A DNA stretch of 15,518 nucleotides from an uncultured Lacibacter sp. (GTDB lineage Bacteria; Bacteroidota; Bacteroidia; Chitinophagales; Chitinophagaceae). Below, piece by piece: positions 1-6,728 of this stretch. The position numbers were made by a program, and so were the translations under genes. Every line of letters begins with the position of its first letter. Position 1 is the stretch's first letter. The notes under the pieces are model-generated. The model worked only from the letters and a program-made list of their open reading frames with translations, was not told where the DNA came from and made no database searches. The stretch lies in NCBI RefSeq assembly GCF_946479605.1, contig NZ_CAMLGT010000061.1:1-15518 (forward strand). Reading direction: 5' to 3'.

Positions 1-9
1 GAACCTAAG

Positions 10-37
10 CATTGACCACTCACAACTCACCATTCAC
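10..37. repeat. Four-unit 7-bp tandem repeat
   Basis: Four successive heptamers are visible: CATTGAC, CACTCAC, AACTCAC and CATTCAC. On the minus strand the consensus is GTGARTK. The array lies just downstream of the psd stop codon, in a stretch with no gene. The seven bases before it do not fit the consensus, so the array seems to hold four units only. No function is claimed. Confidence 0.6.
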
Positions 38-47
38 TATCACACCA

Positions 48-704
48 TCAATATTCCGCTAACACTGTAACACCACCCTTTACCACTTCATTCAGCTTTA
101 CATTGATCTTTGTGCCCACAGGCAACAGAATATCAACACGTGAACCGAATTTGATAAAGCCAAGTTCACCGCCCTGCTCTACTTTTTGTCCGGGTTGAAG
201 ATAGTTGACGATACGTTTTGCAACAGCACCGGCAATTTGTTTTACAAGGATGACAATACGATCGTTGCTGAGTACAACACTATGGCGTTCGTTCTCGGTT
301 GATGATTTTGGATTCCATGCCACCAGGTATTTGCCTTTGTGGTATTGCGAATAATTTACATCGCCTGCAATAGGATTTAAATTCACATGCACATTCGCCG
401 GGCTCATGAACACACTCAGCTGAATACGTTTGTCTTTGAAATATTCCACATCAACAATTTCTTCTATCACCACCACTTTCCCATCGCAGGGACTGTAAAT
501 AGCATGGTCATTTTTAGGGGTAACACGGCGTGGTATCCGAAAGAAAGAAACAATAAACAGAAAGAAAAACAATGTAACTGCAAACAACAGCCATGCAACA
601 ACAGGCATCGATGCACTAAGAAAATTAAATGCCAGCAGGTTAATGATCACAAACAATACTGCAGCAATGGAAATACTTTTAAAACCTTCTCTGTGAATGG
701 TCAT
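48..704 (-). CDS. psd: Phosphatidylserine decarboxylase family proenzyme (short form)
   Basis: Makes phosphatidylethanolamine by decarboxylating phosphatidylserine at the inner membrane. The 218-residue protein has two N-terminal membrane segments (about 11-30 and 34-55). A catalytic domain follows, with the SPCDGKV motif (71-77), the FMSPANVHVN segment (99-108) and the FGS motif. The Gly187-Ser188 bond is the expected self-cleavage site, which leaves a pyruvoyl group on the small C-terminal subunit. This GS-type, roughly 220-residue form is common in Bacteroidota and differs from the longer LGST-type enzyme of E. coli. The ATG at 704 is chosen over an in-frame start at 788, because the longer form would run into the lipoprotein gene upstream and adds 28 residues with no family match. 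The gene follows the lipoprotein gene by 37 bases and is probably cotranscribed with cdsA. Confidence 0.92.
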   Translation of the reverse strand: MTIHREGFKSISIAAVLFVIINLLAFNFLSASMPVVAWLLFAVTLFFFLFIVSFFRIPRRVTPKNDHAIYSPCDGKVVVIEEIVDVEYFKDKRIQLSVFMSPANVHVNLNPIAGDVNYSQYHKGKYLVAWNPKSSTENERHSVVLSNDRIVILVKQIAGAVAKRIVNYLQPGQKVEQGGELGFIKFGSRVDILLPVGTKINVKLNEVVKGGVTVLAEY

Positions 705-741
705 GGAATGAATTTGAACAGCGAAAGTACAAAGAATCGGC

Positions 742-1404
742 CTATTGAAATTCCTGTTTGCCAAACTTCTGCCAATGCTCAACAGCATAGGTTAGAAACA
801 CTTTCGGTGCTTTGCTGAACGCTGTATCTGCATTCCAGCTGCCGCCAACTGTATCTTTTTGCAGCAGCATCAGCTCTTCGCCACGGATGGCATATTTCTG
901 CGTGCCTTCATACATGAGGAGTTTTTTTTCATTCGGGCTCACATCACCTTTACAGCTGAGTGCATACACCATTGTAATTTCGGCAAGTCCATTACTGTCA
1001 AGATCGGTAACTGTCAGGTGATCATCATAAAAAGAACATGTAATATCCAAACCGCAATCGCTGATGTGGTCTTTCATCTTCCATTTTGTGACAAAACCAC
1101 TGTCTGTTTTCTGGTACAGCACTGCGGAAAGTTTTGCGGAAGCATTGGTTTGTCCCTTTTCAATGTAGGCACCTGTTTCGTATAACACCAGCCAGTTTTC
1201 GCCGGAAGCATCATGCCATTTTTTTGCCCGTTTTAACTGGTAAGAACTGGGCAAAGGCAACAAAGCGCTTACGGCAGCCGTCACTTCTTCCACTTCCGAA
1301 ACGGTTTTCTGTTCTGCACTAACAGGTGCTGGTGCACGTTCCTGTTTTTTGTTTTTACAGGAGAGCATCCCCAACAGTAAGAAAGCAAAACAAAATCGTA
1401 GCAT
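742..1404 (-). CDS. Putative lipoprotein of unknown function
   Basis: I do not recognise a family. The 220-residue product starts MLRFCFAFLLLGMLSC, a type II signal peptide with lipobox Cys16, so it should be a lipid-anchored envelope protein. A low-complexity linker rich in Ala, Pro and Glu follows. The rest is a soluble domain that includes segments such as WLVLYETGAY and LTVTDLDSNGLAEITMVY. The latter, DLDSNGLAEI, resembles the Asp-rich loops of VCBS/FG-GAP-like repeats, but only one copy is seen. The ATG at 1404 overlaps the cdsA TGA stop by one base (TGATG), which suggests translational coupling and argues against the longer in-frame start at 1431. It sits between cdsA and psd in one run of genes. 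Confidence 0.75.
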   Translation of the reverse strand: MLRFCFAFLLLGMLSCKNKKQERAPAPVSAEQKTVSEVEEVTAAVSALLPLPSSYQLKRAKKWHDASGENWLVLYETGAYIEKGQTNASAKLSAVLYQKTDSGFVTKWKMKDHISDCGLDITCSFYDDHLTVTDLDSNGLAEITMVYALSCKGDVSPNEKKLLMYEGTQKYAIRGEELMLLQKDTVGGSWNADTAFSKAPKVFLTYAVEHWQKFGKQEFQ

Positions 1405-2309
1405 CAGCTTATCAGTTTTAGTAACAGCCACACAAAAGGTGTAGCCAGTAACAACGAATCAAAACGATCAAGGAAACCACCATGCCCCGGCATAAAACTA
1501 CCACTATCCTTCACACCTGCCAATCGTTTCAGTTTACTCTCCAGCAGATCGCCCAATGTTCCTGTTACGGCTGCAACAAAAGCAATCATCGCCCATAACC
1601 AGGCGGAAGATGATTGACTGACTATACCAAGACCATACATTGCCGCCACTGCCAGAATAATTCCACCAATTGTTCCCTCCCATGTTTTTTTGGGTGATAT
1701 AGCACTCAATGGCGTTTTTCCGATAAGCGACCCAACTATATAAGCCATGGTATCGTTGATCCAGATAGAACCGATGATAATTAACGGCACAGCGTAGCCG
1801 CTTATTTTAGCCAGCAGTATGGAAATGTTTGAAAACGTATCTTCTCCGTTATGTGGCAACCACAATGCACCGCTGCGTAAATGCATCAGCAATGCCCAGC
1901 TGAGTGATATGTAGATAAGCCCAAAAACAGAATGAGCAATATTTTTGAAATGAAATTGTTTTGAAAACAGCAATTCACTAATGGGCACCAGTAAAAAACC
2001 AGCCAGCATCAACATCCAGCCAATGGAATGCAACGATACGTTTTCCGTTATATACCAATCGGCCGTAAGGAACAACATCACTCCATAACCACCAATCATC
2101 ACGCCGTATTTATGAAAGGGGTTGATGCTGGCGTATCCTTTATCAATCAAACAAACAAGTTTCTGGTATTCGAACCAGCAACCAAAATGAATAATGCTGA
2201 ACAGTAAAAGAAAACTCCACTTGTTCCACAACAGGCCAAGCAACATCACCACTGCAAATAAAACAGCAGTAATAGCTCTTGTGCGGAATGTTTGCAGATT
2301 AAACGCCAT
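1404..2309 (-). CDS. cdsA: Phosphatidate cytidylyltransferase (CDP-diacylglycerol synthase)
   Basis: Condenses CTP with phosphatidic acid to CDP-diacylglycerol, the precursor of the bacterial phospholipids, in the inner membrane. The 301-residue protein is strongly hydrophobic, with about eight membrane segments. The CDP-diacylglycerol synthase signature occupies residues 258-284: SKLKR, then KDSGS, then PGHGGFLDRFD. The upstream conserved segments WINDTMAY (183-190, Asp186) and SPKKTWEGT (205-213) are also present. Length and motif order are normal for the family. It starts five bases after the CPBP protease gene stop and its own stop overlaps the next ATG, so the genes form an operon that also includes psd. 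Confidence 0.96.
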   Translation of the reverse strand: MAFNLQTFRTRAITAVLFAVVMLLGLLWNKWSFLLLFSIIHFGCWFEYQKLVCLIDKGYASINPFHKYGVMIGGYGVMLFLTADWYITENVSLHSIGWMLMLAGFLLVPISELLFSKQFHFKNIAHSVFGLIYISLSWALLMHLRSGALWLPHNGEDTFSNISILLAKISGYAVPLIIIGSIWINDTMAYIVGSLIGKTPLSAISPKKTWEGTIGGIILAVAAMYGLGIVSQSSSAWLWAMIAFVAAVTGTLGDLLESKLKRLAGVKDSGSFMPGHGGFLDRFDSLLLATPFVWLLLKLIS

Positions 2310-2314
2310 GCGGT

Positions 2315-3271
2315 TTATTTAAGATATTGGTCCTTGGGAAAATGTTTATTATTATCAGCAATACTATCAGGATGCACTTTTGTTTCACTCAGTTTTTTCA
2401 GCAGGATAAACAACCCAACCAATATAGCTGCACTGATGAGCCCTGCCCACCAAGGCGCACTGTCACCCACTTCCATATCGATCTTTTTTTCTTTTGTGTA
2501 CTGATAGTAAAGAATACTCACCATTAAGGCATTGTTGAAGAAGTGCGCAATAATGCTGTACCACAAATTGCCCGTGTAATAAAAAATATAACCAAGCACC
2601 ATACCTAATGCCACACGTGGGATAAACCCATACCAGGAGAAATGGATGGCACTGAAGATGAAGCCCGTTAAAAAGATTACAAGCCAAGGTGTTTTTATCC
2701 AACGCATCAGAATACTTTGCATGCCTCCACGGAAAAACACTTCTTCTACAATGGCAGGCATCAATGCAATAATGAACAATGCGAGGATATAATCAGCAGG
2801 GGTTTTGAATGTAGCCATCAGTTTTACCTGCTCTGCATATTGCGACTCCAATGCATCGAACATCTTTTTTAATGATGCCGTGATCGGTATCGCTTTATTT
2901 AATTCAGCCAGAAAACCAACAAAAGGCAAGGCGCAAAACATGATGAGGGCTGCCGCTAAAACACGGTTCAATTTTATTCCACTGGCAAACCCAAGTCGTT
3001 CAAATGGTTTTTTTGAAGCAATTCTTGCCGTAACAAACGCTGGAATAAAAAAAATAACGATGGTGGATACCACCTGCATCACTTTTAATGCATTCACATT
3101 TGCAGGGTTAAACATCTCTTTCTGCATCACGAAGATCGATTTTCCCGTCATTGCCACCCAGATAGGGATGGTAAGGGCACTCCCGATGACAAAACAACCA
3201 ATCCAAATGCCAATAAGAATCAAAAACTCAACTGACGGTTCTAATTTGCGCTGATATTGATTTTCGTACAT
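2315..3271 (-). CDS. CPBP (CaaX/Abi) family intramembrane metalloprotease
   Basis: A multi-pass membrane protein of 318 residues with the three hallmarks of the CPBP (Rce1/Abi) family. These are the EEVFFRG motif with Glu176-Glu177 and Arg181, the FSAIHFSWYG motif with His210, and the HFFNN motif with His243. These residues form the presumed active site of intramembrane glutamic-type endopeptidases. A long N-terminal membrane region and a charged, soluble C-terminal tail (about 292-318) flank the core. It is the first gene of the run leading into cdsA and psd. The substrate is unknown. Family members process prenylated peptides or bacteriocins, or work in membrane protein turnover, and nothing here points to a bacteriocin cluster. 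The start at 3271 leaves 45 bases to the divergent dusB. Confidence 0.9.
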   Translation of the reverse strand: MYENQYQRKLEPSVEFLILIGIWIGCFVIGSALTIPIWVAMTGKSIFVMQKEMFNPANVNALKVMQVVSTIVIFFIPAFVTARIASKKPFERLGFASGIKLNRVLAAALIMFCALPFVGFLAELNKAIPITASLKKMFDALESQYAEQVKLMATFKTPADYILALFIIALMPAIVEEVFFRGGMQSILMRWIKTPWLVIFLTGFIFSAIHFSWYGFIPRVALGMVLGYIFYYTGNLWYSIIAHFFNNALMVSILYYQYTKEKKIDMEVGDSAPWWAGLISAAILVGLFILLKKLSETKVHPDSIADNNKHFPKDQYLK

Positions 3272-3291
3272 AACTACTGGTAAAAACTGAC

Positions 3292-3299
3292 TAAATTTG
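3292..3299 (+). promoter_or_regulatory. Candidate -7 promoter element for dusB
   Basis: TAAATTTG matches the Bacteroidota -7 consensus TAnnTTTG, 17 bases before the dusB ATG. No good -33 TTTG is visible at the usual distance, so this is a motif match only. Confidence 0.45.
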
Positions 3300-3316
3300 C
3301 AGCTTGTTTTTGTAAA

Positions 3317-4357
3317 ATGGTAAAGATAGGTAACATATCGCTTCCTGAGTTTCCGCTCCTCCTTGCACCCATGGAGGATGTGAGTGATCCACCATTCCGT
3401 GCTGTTTGCAAGGATAATGGTGCCGATATGATGTTCAGTGAGTTCATCAGCAGCGAGGGTTTGATCCGTGATGCAATCAAAAGTCGTCAGAAACTGGATT
3501 TTGAAGAAGAGGAGCGCCCGTTTGGTATCCAGATATTTGGTGGTGATGAAGAAGCCCTGGGCATGAGTGCCAGAATTTGCGAAACAGTGAACCCGGATTT
3601 AGTTGATATCAATTTCGGCTGCCCGGTAAAGAAAGTGGCCATGAAAGGTGCCGGTGCCGGTGTGTTGAAAGATATTGATCTGATGGTGCGTTTAACCGAG
3701 TCGGTTGTAAAATCAACTTCATTACCGGTAACGGTGAAAACCCGTTTGGGTTGGGATGAGAATACAAAGAACATTGAAGAAGTGGCTGAGCGTTTGCAGG
3801 ACATCGGCATCAAAGCATTAAGCATACATGGTCGTACACGTATGCAGATGTACAAAGGCGAAGCTGATTGGACATTGATCGCTAAGGTTAAAAATAACCC
3901 ACGCATTACCATTCCCATTTTTGGCAATGGTGATATTGACAGCCCGGAAAAAGCACTGGAGTACAAAAACCGCTATGGTGTTGATGGAATCATGATCGGC
4001 CGTGCTGCCATTGGTTATCCCTGGATCTTTAACGAGATCAAACATTTTGTAAAAACAGGTGAGCATCTTGCACCGCCAACTGTTGAACAACGTGTGGAAG
4101 TTTGTCGTAAGCATTTACACAAAAGCTATAAATGGAAAGGCCCCAAGGTGGGCATCTTTGAAATGCGCAGGCATTATGCCAATTATTTAAAAGGCTTACC
4201 GAATATTAAAGAATACCGTTCCAAATTGGTTACCATGATGACGGTGGAAGAAATTGATGCCGTGTTAGATGAAATTGTAACCAAGTTTGCGGGTTTTGAA
4301 TTTGCTCCTTCTAAGATCGAACTGATCAATTACCATGAGAAGTGCCCGGTGAATTAA
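3317..4357 (+). CDS. dusB: tRNA-dihydrouridine synthase B
   Basis: FMN- and NADPH-dependent reductase that converts uridine to 5,6-dihydrouridine in the tRNA D-loop, in the cytoplasm. The 346-residue protein has the TIM-barrel Dus domain in its first 245 residues. It includes LLLAPMEDVSDPPFR (14-28, FMN site), NFGCPVKKV with catalytic Cys102, VKTRLGW (Lys141), IHGRTR (His171), FGNGDI (202-207) and IGRAAIGYPWIF (227-238, FMN phosphate contact). The helical tRNA-binding domain makes up the C-terminal third. The GCPVKKV type and the length point to the DusB subfamily. It is transcribed alone, divergent from the CPBP-cdsA-psd run. No strong terminator follows it. Confidence 0.93.
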   Translation: MVKIGNISLPEFPLLLAPMEDVSDPPFRAVCKDNGADMMFSEFISSEGLIRDAIKSRQKLDFEEEERPFGIQIFGGDEEALGMSARICETVNPDLVDINFGCPVKKVAMKGAGAGVLKDIDLMVRLTESVVKSTSLPVTVKTRLGWDENTKNIEEVAERLQDIGIKALSIHGRTRMQMYKGEADWTLIAKVKNNPRITIPIFGNGDIDSPEKALEYKNRYGVDGIMIGRAAIGYPWIFNEIKHFVKTGEHLAPPTVEQRVEVCRKHLHKSYKWKGPKVGIFEMRRHYANYLKGLPNIKEYRSKLVTMMTVEEIDAVLDEIVTKFAGFEFAPSKIELINYHEKCPVN

Positions 4358-4361
4358 GGAC

Positions 4362-4472
4362 ACTGAGTCAGGCCATTCCAAGGCAGCCAGACGATAAAAC
4401 TTTACAGGTTGCTTTTAAAATCATAAACCCACTTTTCAGTAAAGTTGATCTCAGTCAGTAACTGAGTCAGGC
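4362..4472. repeat. Repeat-rich leader upstream of the SMR exporter gene
   Basis: The non-coding stretch between dusB and the exporter gene holds three ordered elements. A perfect 12-base direct repeat, ACTGAGTCAGGC, occurs at 4362-4373 and 4461-4472, exactly 99 bases apart. Each copy contains the palindrome CTGAGTCAG. Between them is a perfect 8-base inverted repeat, AACTTTAC (4398-4405) and GTAAAGTT (4439-4446). A 6-base-pair hairpin, CTCAGT (4450-4455) with ACTGAG (4461-4466), overlaps the second copy. The second direct repeat ends 23 bases before the candidate -7 box at 4496, a position suited to a regulator site. The function is inferred, not shown. Confidence 0.5.
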
Positions 4473-4495
4473 AATACTTATTAACCTGCATCAGG

Positions 4496-4503
4496 TATCT
4501 TTG
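4496..4503 (+). promoter_or_regulatory. Candidate -7 promoter element for the SMR exporter gene
   Basis: TATCTTTG is a full match to TAnnTTTG and ends 17 bases before the ATG, which would give a very short leader. The -33 region shows no TTTG. Instead the palindromic repeat copy ending at 4472 lies just upstream, which could mean the promoter depends on an activator. Confidence 0.5.
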
Positions 4504-4520
4504 CAAATCATTCATCAACC

Positions 4521-4850
4521 ATGAACTGGATCCTCCTCATCATTGCAGGTTTATTTGAAGTGGGCTTTGCGACCTGTTTAGGTAAAGCAAGAATTACAAC
4601 GGGACAAACATCTATGTTCTGGATGCTGGGTTTTTTTGTTTGTCTCAGCATCAGTATGTTTTTATTGTACAAGGCCACGCAAACATTGCCTATTGGTACA
4701 GCCTATGCAGTATGGACGGGCATTGGTGCAGTGGGAACAGTATTGATGGGCATTCTTTTCTTTAAAGAACCTGCGGATTTCTGGCGCCTCTTTTTCATGA
4801 CCACTCTTATTGGTTCTATTATTGGATTGAAAGCTGTGTCATCGCATTAG
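4521..4850 (+). CDS. sugE: SMR family exporter, SugE/Gdx type (guanidinium exporter-like)
   Basis: A small multidrug resistance family protein of 109 residues with four membrane helices, working as a dual-topology dimer that exchanges substrate for protons. The essential glutamate is Glu13 in GLFEVGFA. The segment PIGTAYAVWTGIGAVG (57-72) and the IIGLK ending are typical of SugE/Gdx and closer to it than to EmrE. Gdx members mainly export guanidinium, while some export quaternary ammonium compounds, so substrate is inferred from subfamily only. No guanidine riboswitch was recognised in the leader. The TAG stop shares three bases with the TAA stop of the convergent gene on the other strand (TTAG at 4847-4850). 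Confidence 0.88.
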   Translation: MNWILLIIAGLFEVGFATCLGKARITTGQTSMFWMLGFFVCLSISMFLLYKATQTLPIGTAYAVWTGIGAVGTVLMGILFFKEPADFWRLFFMTTLIGSIIGLKAVSSH

Positions 4851-5365
4851 TTTGTTTTCAACACAAAAGACGTCAATCCCTTCATGTAAACTGCTGCCCG
4901 TCGTTGGGCTGAGAGATCAAGCGCCAATGCAGCAACACACATCAACAGCAAACCAAATCCCAAACCACTAACAAATTGCCTGGTTTCCTGTTGCCGGAAG
5001 TAGAAATAAAGAAATGCGCCAACAAGCAGTAGCAGCACTTCAGCAACAATAATTACTTTGAAGCTTTTCATCACCTTCTGCATGCGTGGATATTCTTTCT
5101 GTTTCAGTTCATCAGGGTTGAGATCATACGCATATACATTTCGCTGTCTGTCTGCATCGCTCCGTTTGTAAACAGTTGTACCAATAATAACAGCAATTAC
5201 ACCCACGATCAATAACGGGATCATCATCCCCTTTACAAAAGAAGTTTTCCAAACAAAGTAACAGGTGAGTGCGGCTATTGCGGCAATAATACCAAACGCA
5301 AGAAAAAAAATGCTGCCTTGTTTTTCGGCAACAAAGTATTGCTCAATATTTGCTTTGCTGAACAT
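4847..5365 (-). CDS. Unknown four-helix membrane protein
   Basis: I do not recognise a family. The 172-residue protein has about four membrane segments (roughly 19-39, 47-65, 102-124 and 131-150). A charged loop of about 35 residues (67-101, with YKRSDADRQR and LNPDELKQKEYPRMQ) separates two hairpins. The Arg/Lys-rich loop suggests that this loop faces the cytoplasm. It is the last gene of the aldehyde dehydrogenase-peroxidase-hemolysin III run and starts 34 bases after the hemolysin III gene, so it may be cotranscribed with it. A role in the membrane is the only supported inference. Confidence 0.7.
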   Translation of the reverse strand: MFSKANIEQYFVAEKQGSIFFLAFGIIAAIAALTCYFVWKTSFVKGMMIPLLIVGVIAVIIGTTVYKRSDADRQRNVYAYDLNPDELKQKEYPRMQKVMKSFKVIIVAEVLLLLVGAFLYFYFRQQETRQFVSGLGFGLLLMCVAALALDLSAQRRAAVYMKGLTSFVLKTN

Positions 5366-5399
5366 ACCGGTTCGTTTCCATGAATGTACTCTTTTCTCA

Positions 5400-6032
5400 T
5401 CACACCATCATCAGCACTGCCACGTAATGACAAATGGCTGCAGCCAGCACAAATAAATGCCAGATGACATGATGATATAACCATTTCTCCCACAAGTAAA
5501 AAACCACTCCAATACTGTACAAACCTCCGCCTATAACAATCATCGTCAGCACATCGCCCGGTATTGCTTTGAAAAAATCTTTTCCGCTGAACAGCATGAT
5601 CCAGCCCATGGCCAGGTAAACAGCAGTGGAAATAAAATTGAGTTTGCCGGTATAGAATATCTTGAAGAATACACCAAACAACGTAAGACTCCATAGCACC
5701 ACCAGCATGATAATGCCCGTTCGGTTCATCATATAGTTCAGCAAAAAAGGAGTATAAGTGCCTGAGATCAAAAAATAAATACTGATATGATCAAAGATGT
5801 GCAATACATTCTTTACCGTTTTATTCTGAAAAGCATGATACAGTGTTGAGAAAATAAAAACCAGCAAAAATGAAAACCCGTAAACCGATGCACCAACAAT
5901 TGCCACTGTATTGTTCTTTGTTGCAGCCATTGAACTGATGATGGGCAACGCAGTAATGCCAAAAACAACACCAATTCCGTGTGTAATACTGTTGGCAATT
6001 TCAAGCCGTAAGCCCGGTGTTTCTTTTTCCAT
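5400..6032 (-). CDS. trhA: Hemolysin III / PAQR family membrane protein (TrhA-like)
   Basis: A seven-helix membrane protein of 210 residues of the hemolysin III branch of the PAQR (adiponectin receptor-like) superfamily. Family signatures are visible in order: EIANSITHG (11-19), FSTLYHAF (61-68), the HIFDHISIYFLISGTYTPF segment (78-96), and HHVIWH (187-192). Ser62, His66, Asp81, His188 and His192 fit the putative metal site of the superfamily. Bacterial members (TrhA/YqfA) have been linked to membrane fluidity and lipid balance. The name hemolysin is historical and does not imply toxicity. It lies nine bases after the glutathione peroxidase gene. Confidence 0.9.
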   Translation of the reverse strand: MEKETPGLRLEIANSITHGIGVVFGITALPIISSMAATKNNTVAIVGASVYGFSFLLVFIFSTLYHAFQNKTVKNVLHIFDHISIYFLISGTYTPFLLNYMMNRTGIIMLVVLWSLTLFGVFFKIFYTGKLNFISTAVYLAMGWIMLFSGKDFFKAIPGDVLTMIVIGGGLYSIGVVFYLWEKWLYHHVIWHLFVLAAAICHYVAVLMMV

Positions 6033-6041
6033 TGTACTTCG

Positions 6042-6710
6042 CTATTGAAGTTGATCGACTATTTCTTTTCCCAAAGGTGAAACGGCAGGATCGAAATAAT
6101 TCAAAAGTTTTCCGTCTTCGCTGATCAGATATTTTGAAAAATTCCATGAGGGCGCTTTACTGTTCCAGCCGTTTTTTGTTGAATCGGAAAGCCATTTGTA
6201 TACCTCGTTCTGATCAGCCGTTTTCAGCACTGTGCTTTTTTTCATAAGTGGAAAGGTTACGCCGAAATTAATTTTGCAGAACTGAGCAATCTCTTCATCG
6301 CTCCCTTTCTCCTGTTCTTTGAAATCATTTGCAGGAAACCCTAAAATCACAAGTTTGTCAGCATATTGTTCGTGCAGTTTCTGTAACTCATCGTACTGGC
6401 CGGTATACCCGCAATTGCTGGCGGTATTCACCAGCAACACTTTTTTCCCTTTCAATTGTTCAAAAGAAAAGCTGCTGCCATTGTTCAATGTAGATGTTAA
6501 TGAATAAAACGAAACAGCAGGTGTTGCTTTTTCATTTGCTAATGTTGCCGCCGTTTTTTTCTTTGACCAAACAAAAAGCGGATAAACTGCCTTTAAAAAT
6601 TTTTGCCTGAGAGTCATGTCTTTTGAATTTCTGTTTACATAAAGCACATACGCTGTGCCAAGAAGCAACATTACAACAAGAATGATTACTATTTTTCTGA
6701 GATATTTCAT
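6042..6710 (-). CDS. Membrane-anchored glutathione peroxidase family protein
   Basis: A thiol peroxidase that reduces hydrogen peroxide or lipid hydroperoxides, probably with thioredoxin-like donors. The 222-residue protein is longer than usual (about 160-180) because of an N-terminal extension. It has a Lys/Arg-rich start and one membrane segment (about 7-24), followed by a spacer to about residue 65. The catalytic domain has NTASNCGYTGQYDELQKL with peroxidatic Cys100, LGFPANDFKEQEKGSDEE with Gln133, and PSWNFSKYLI with Trp189-Asn190, giving the usual Cys-Gln-Trp-Asn tetrad. A second cysteine, Cys145, sits in FCKINFGVTFP as in other bacterial members. The positive N-terminus predicts that the enzyme domain faces the periplasm, fitting a role at the membrane. 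It lies 18 bases after the aldehyde dehydrogenase gene and 9 before trhA. Confidence 0.92.
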   Translation of the reverse strand: MKYLRKIVIILVVMLLLGTAYVLYVNRNSKDMTLRQKFLKAVYPLFVWSKKKTAATLANEKATPAVSFYSLTSTLNNGSSFSFEQLKGKKVLLVNTASNCGYTGQYDELQKLHEQYADKLVILGFPANDFKEQEKGSDEEIAQFCKINFGVTFPLMKKSTVLKTADQNEVYKWLSDSTKNGWNSKAPSWNFSKYLISEDGKLLNYFDPAVSPLGKEIVDQLQ

Positions 6711-6728
6711 CTGAATGAAACTAATTGA

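Noticed and set aside
387..818. 143-residue plus-strand open frame
   Set aside because: It lies antisense to psd and the lipoprotein gene, is rich in His, Asn, Gln and Lys in no family pattern, and both minus-strand genes are well supported.
2315..3271. Abi-type phage defence role for the CPBP protease
   Set aside because: The family name includes Abi, but the neighbours are housekeeping phospholipid genes and no defence, toxin or mobile genes are near.
3487..3966. 159-residue minus-strand open frame
   Set aside because: A shadow of dusB, whose catalytic motifs are clear on the plus strand.
4374..4460. Guanidine riboswitch upstream of the SMR exporter
   Set aside because: I could not find the paired ACGR-loop hairpins of guanidine-II or the conserved core of guanidine-I or -III. 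The best promoter motif also lies downstream of this stretch, so it would not be in the leader RNA.
5400..6032. Hemolysin III as a toxin or virulence factor
   Set aside because: The name is historical. The sequence is a PAQR-type membrane protein and the context is metabolic.
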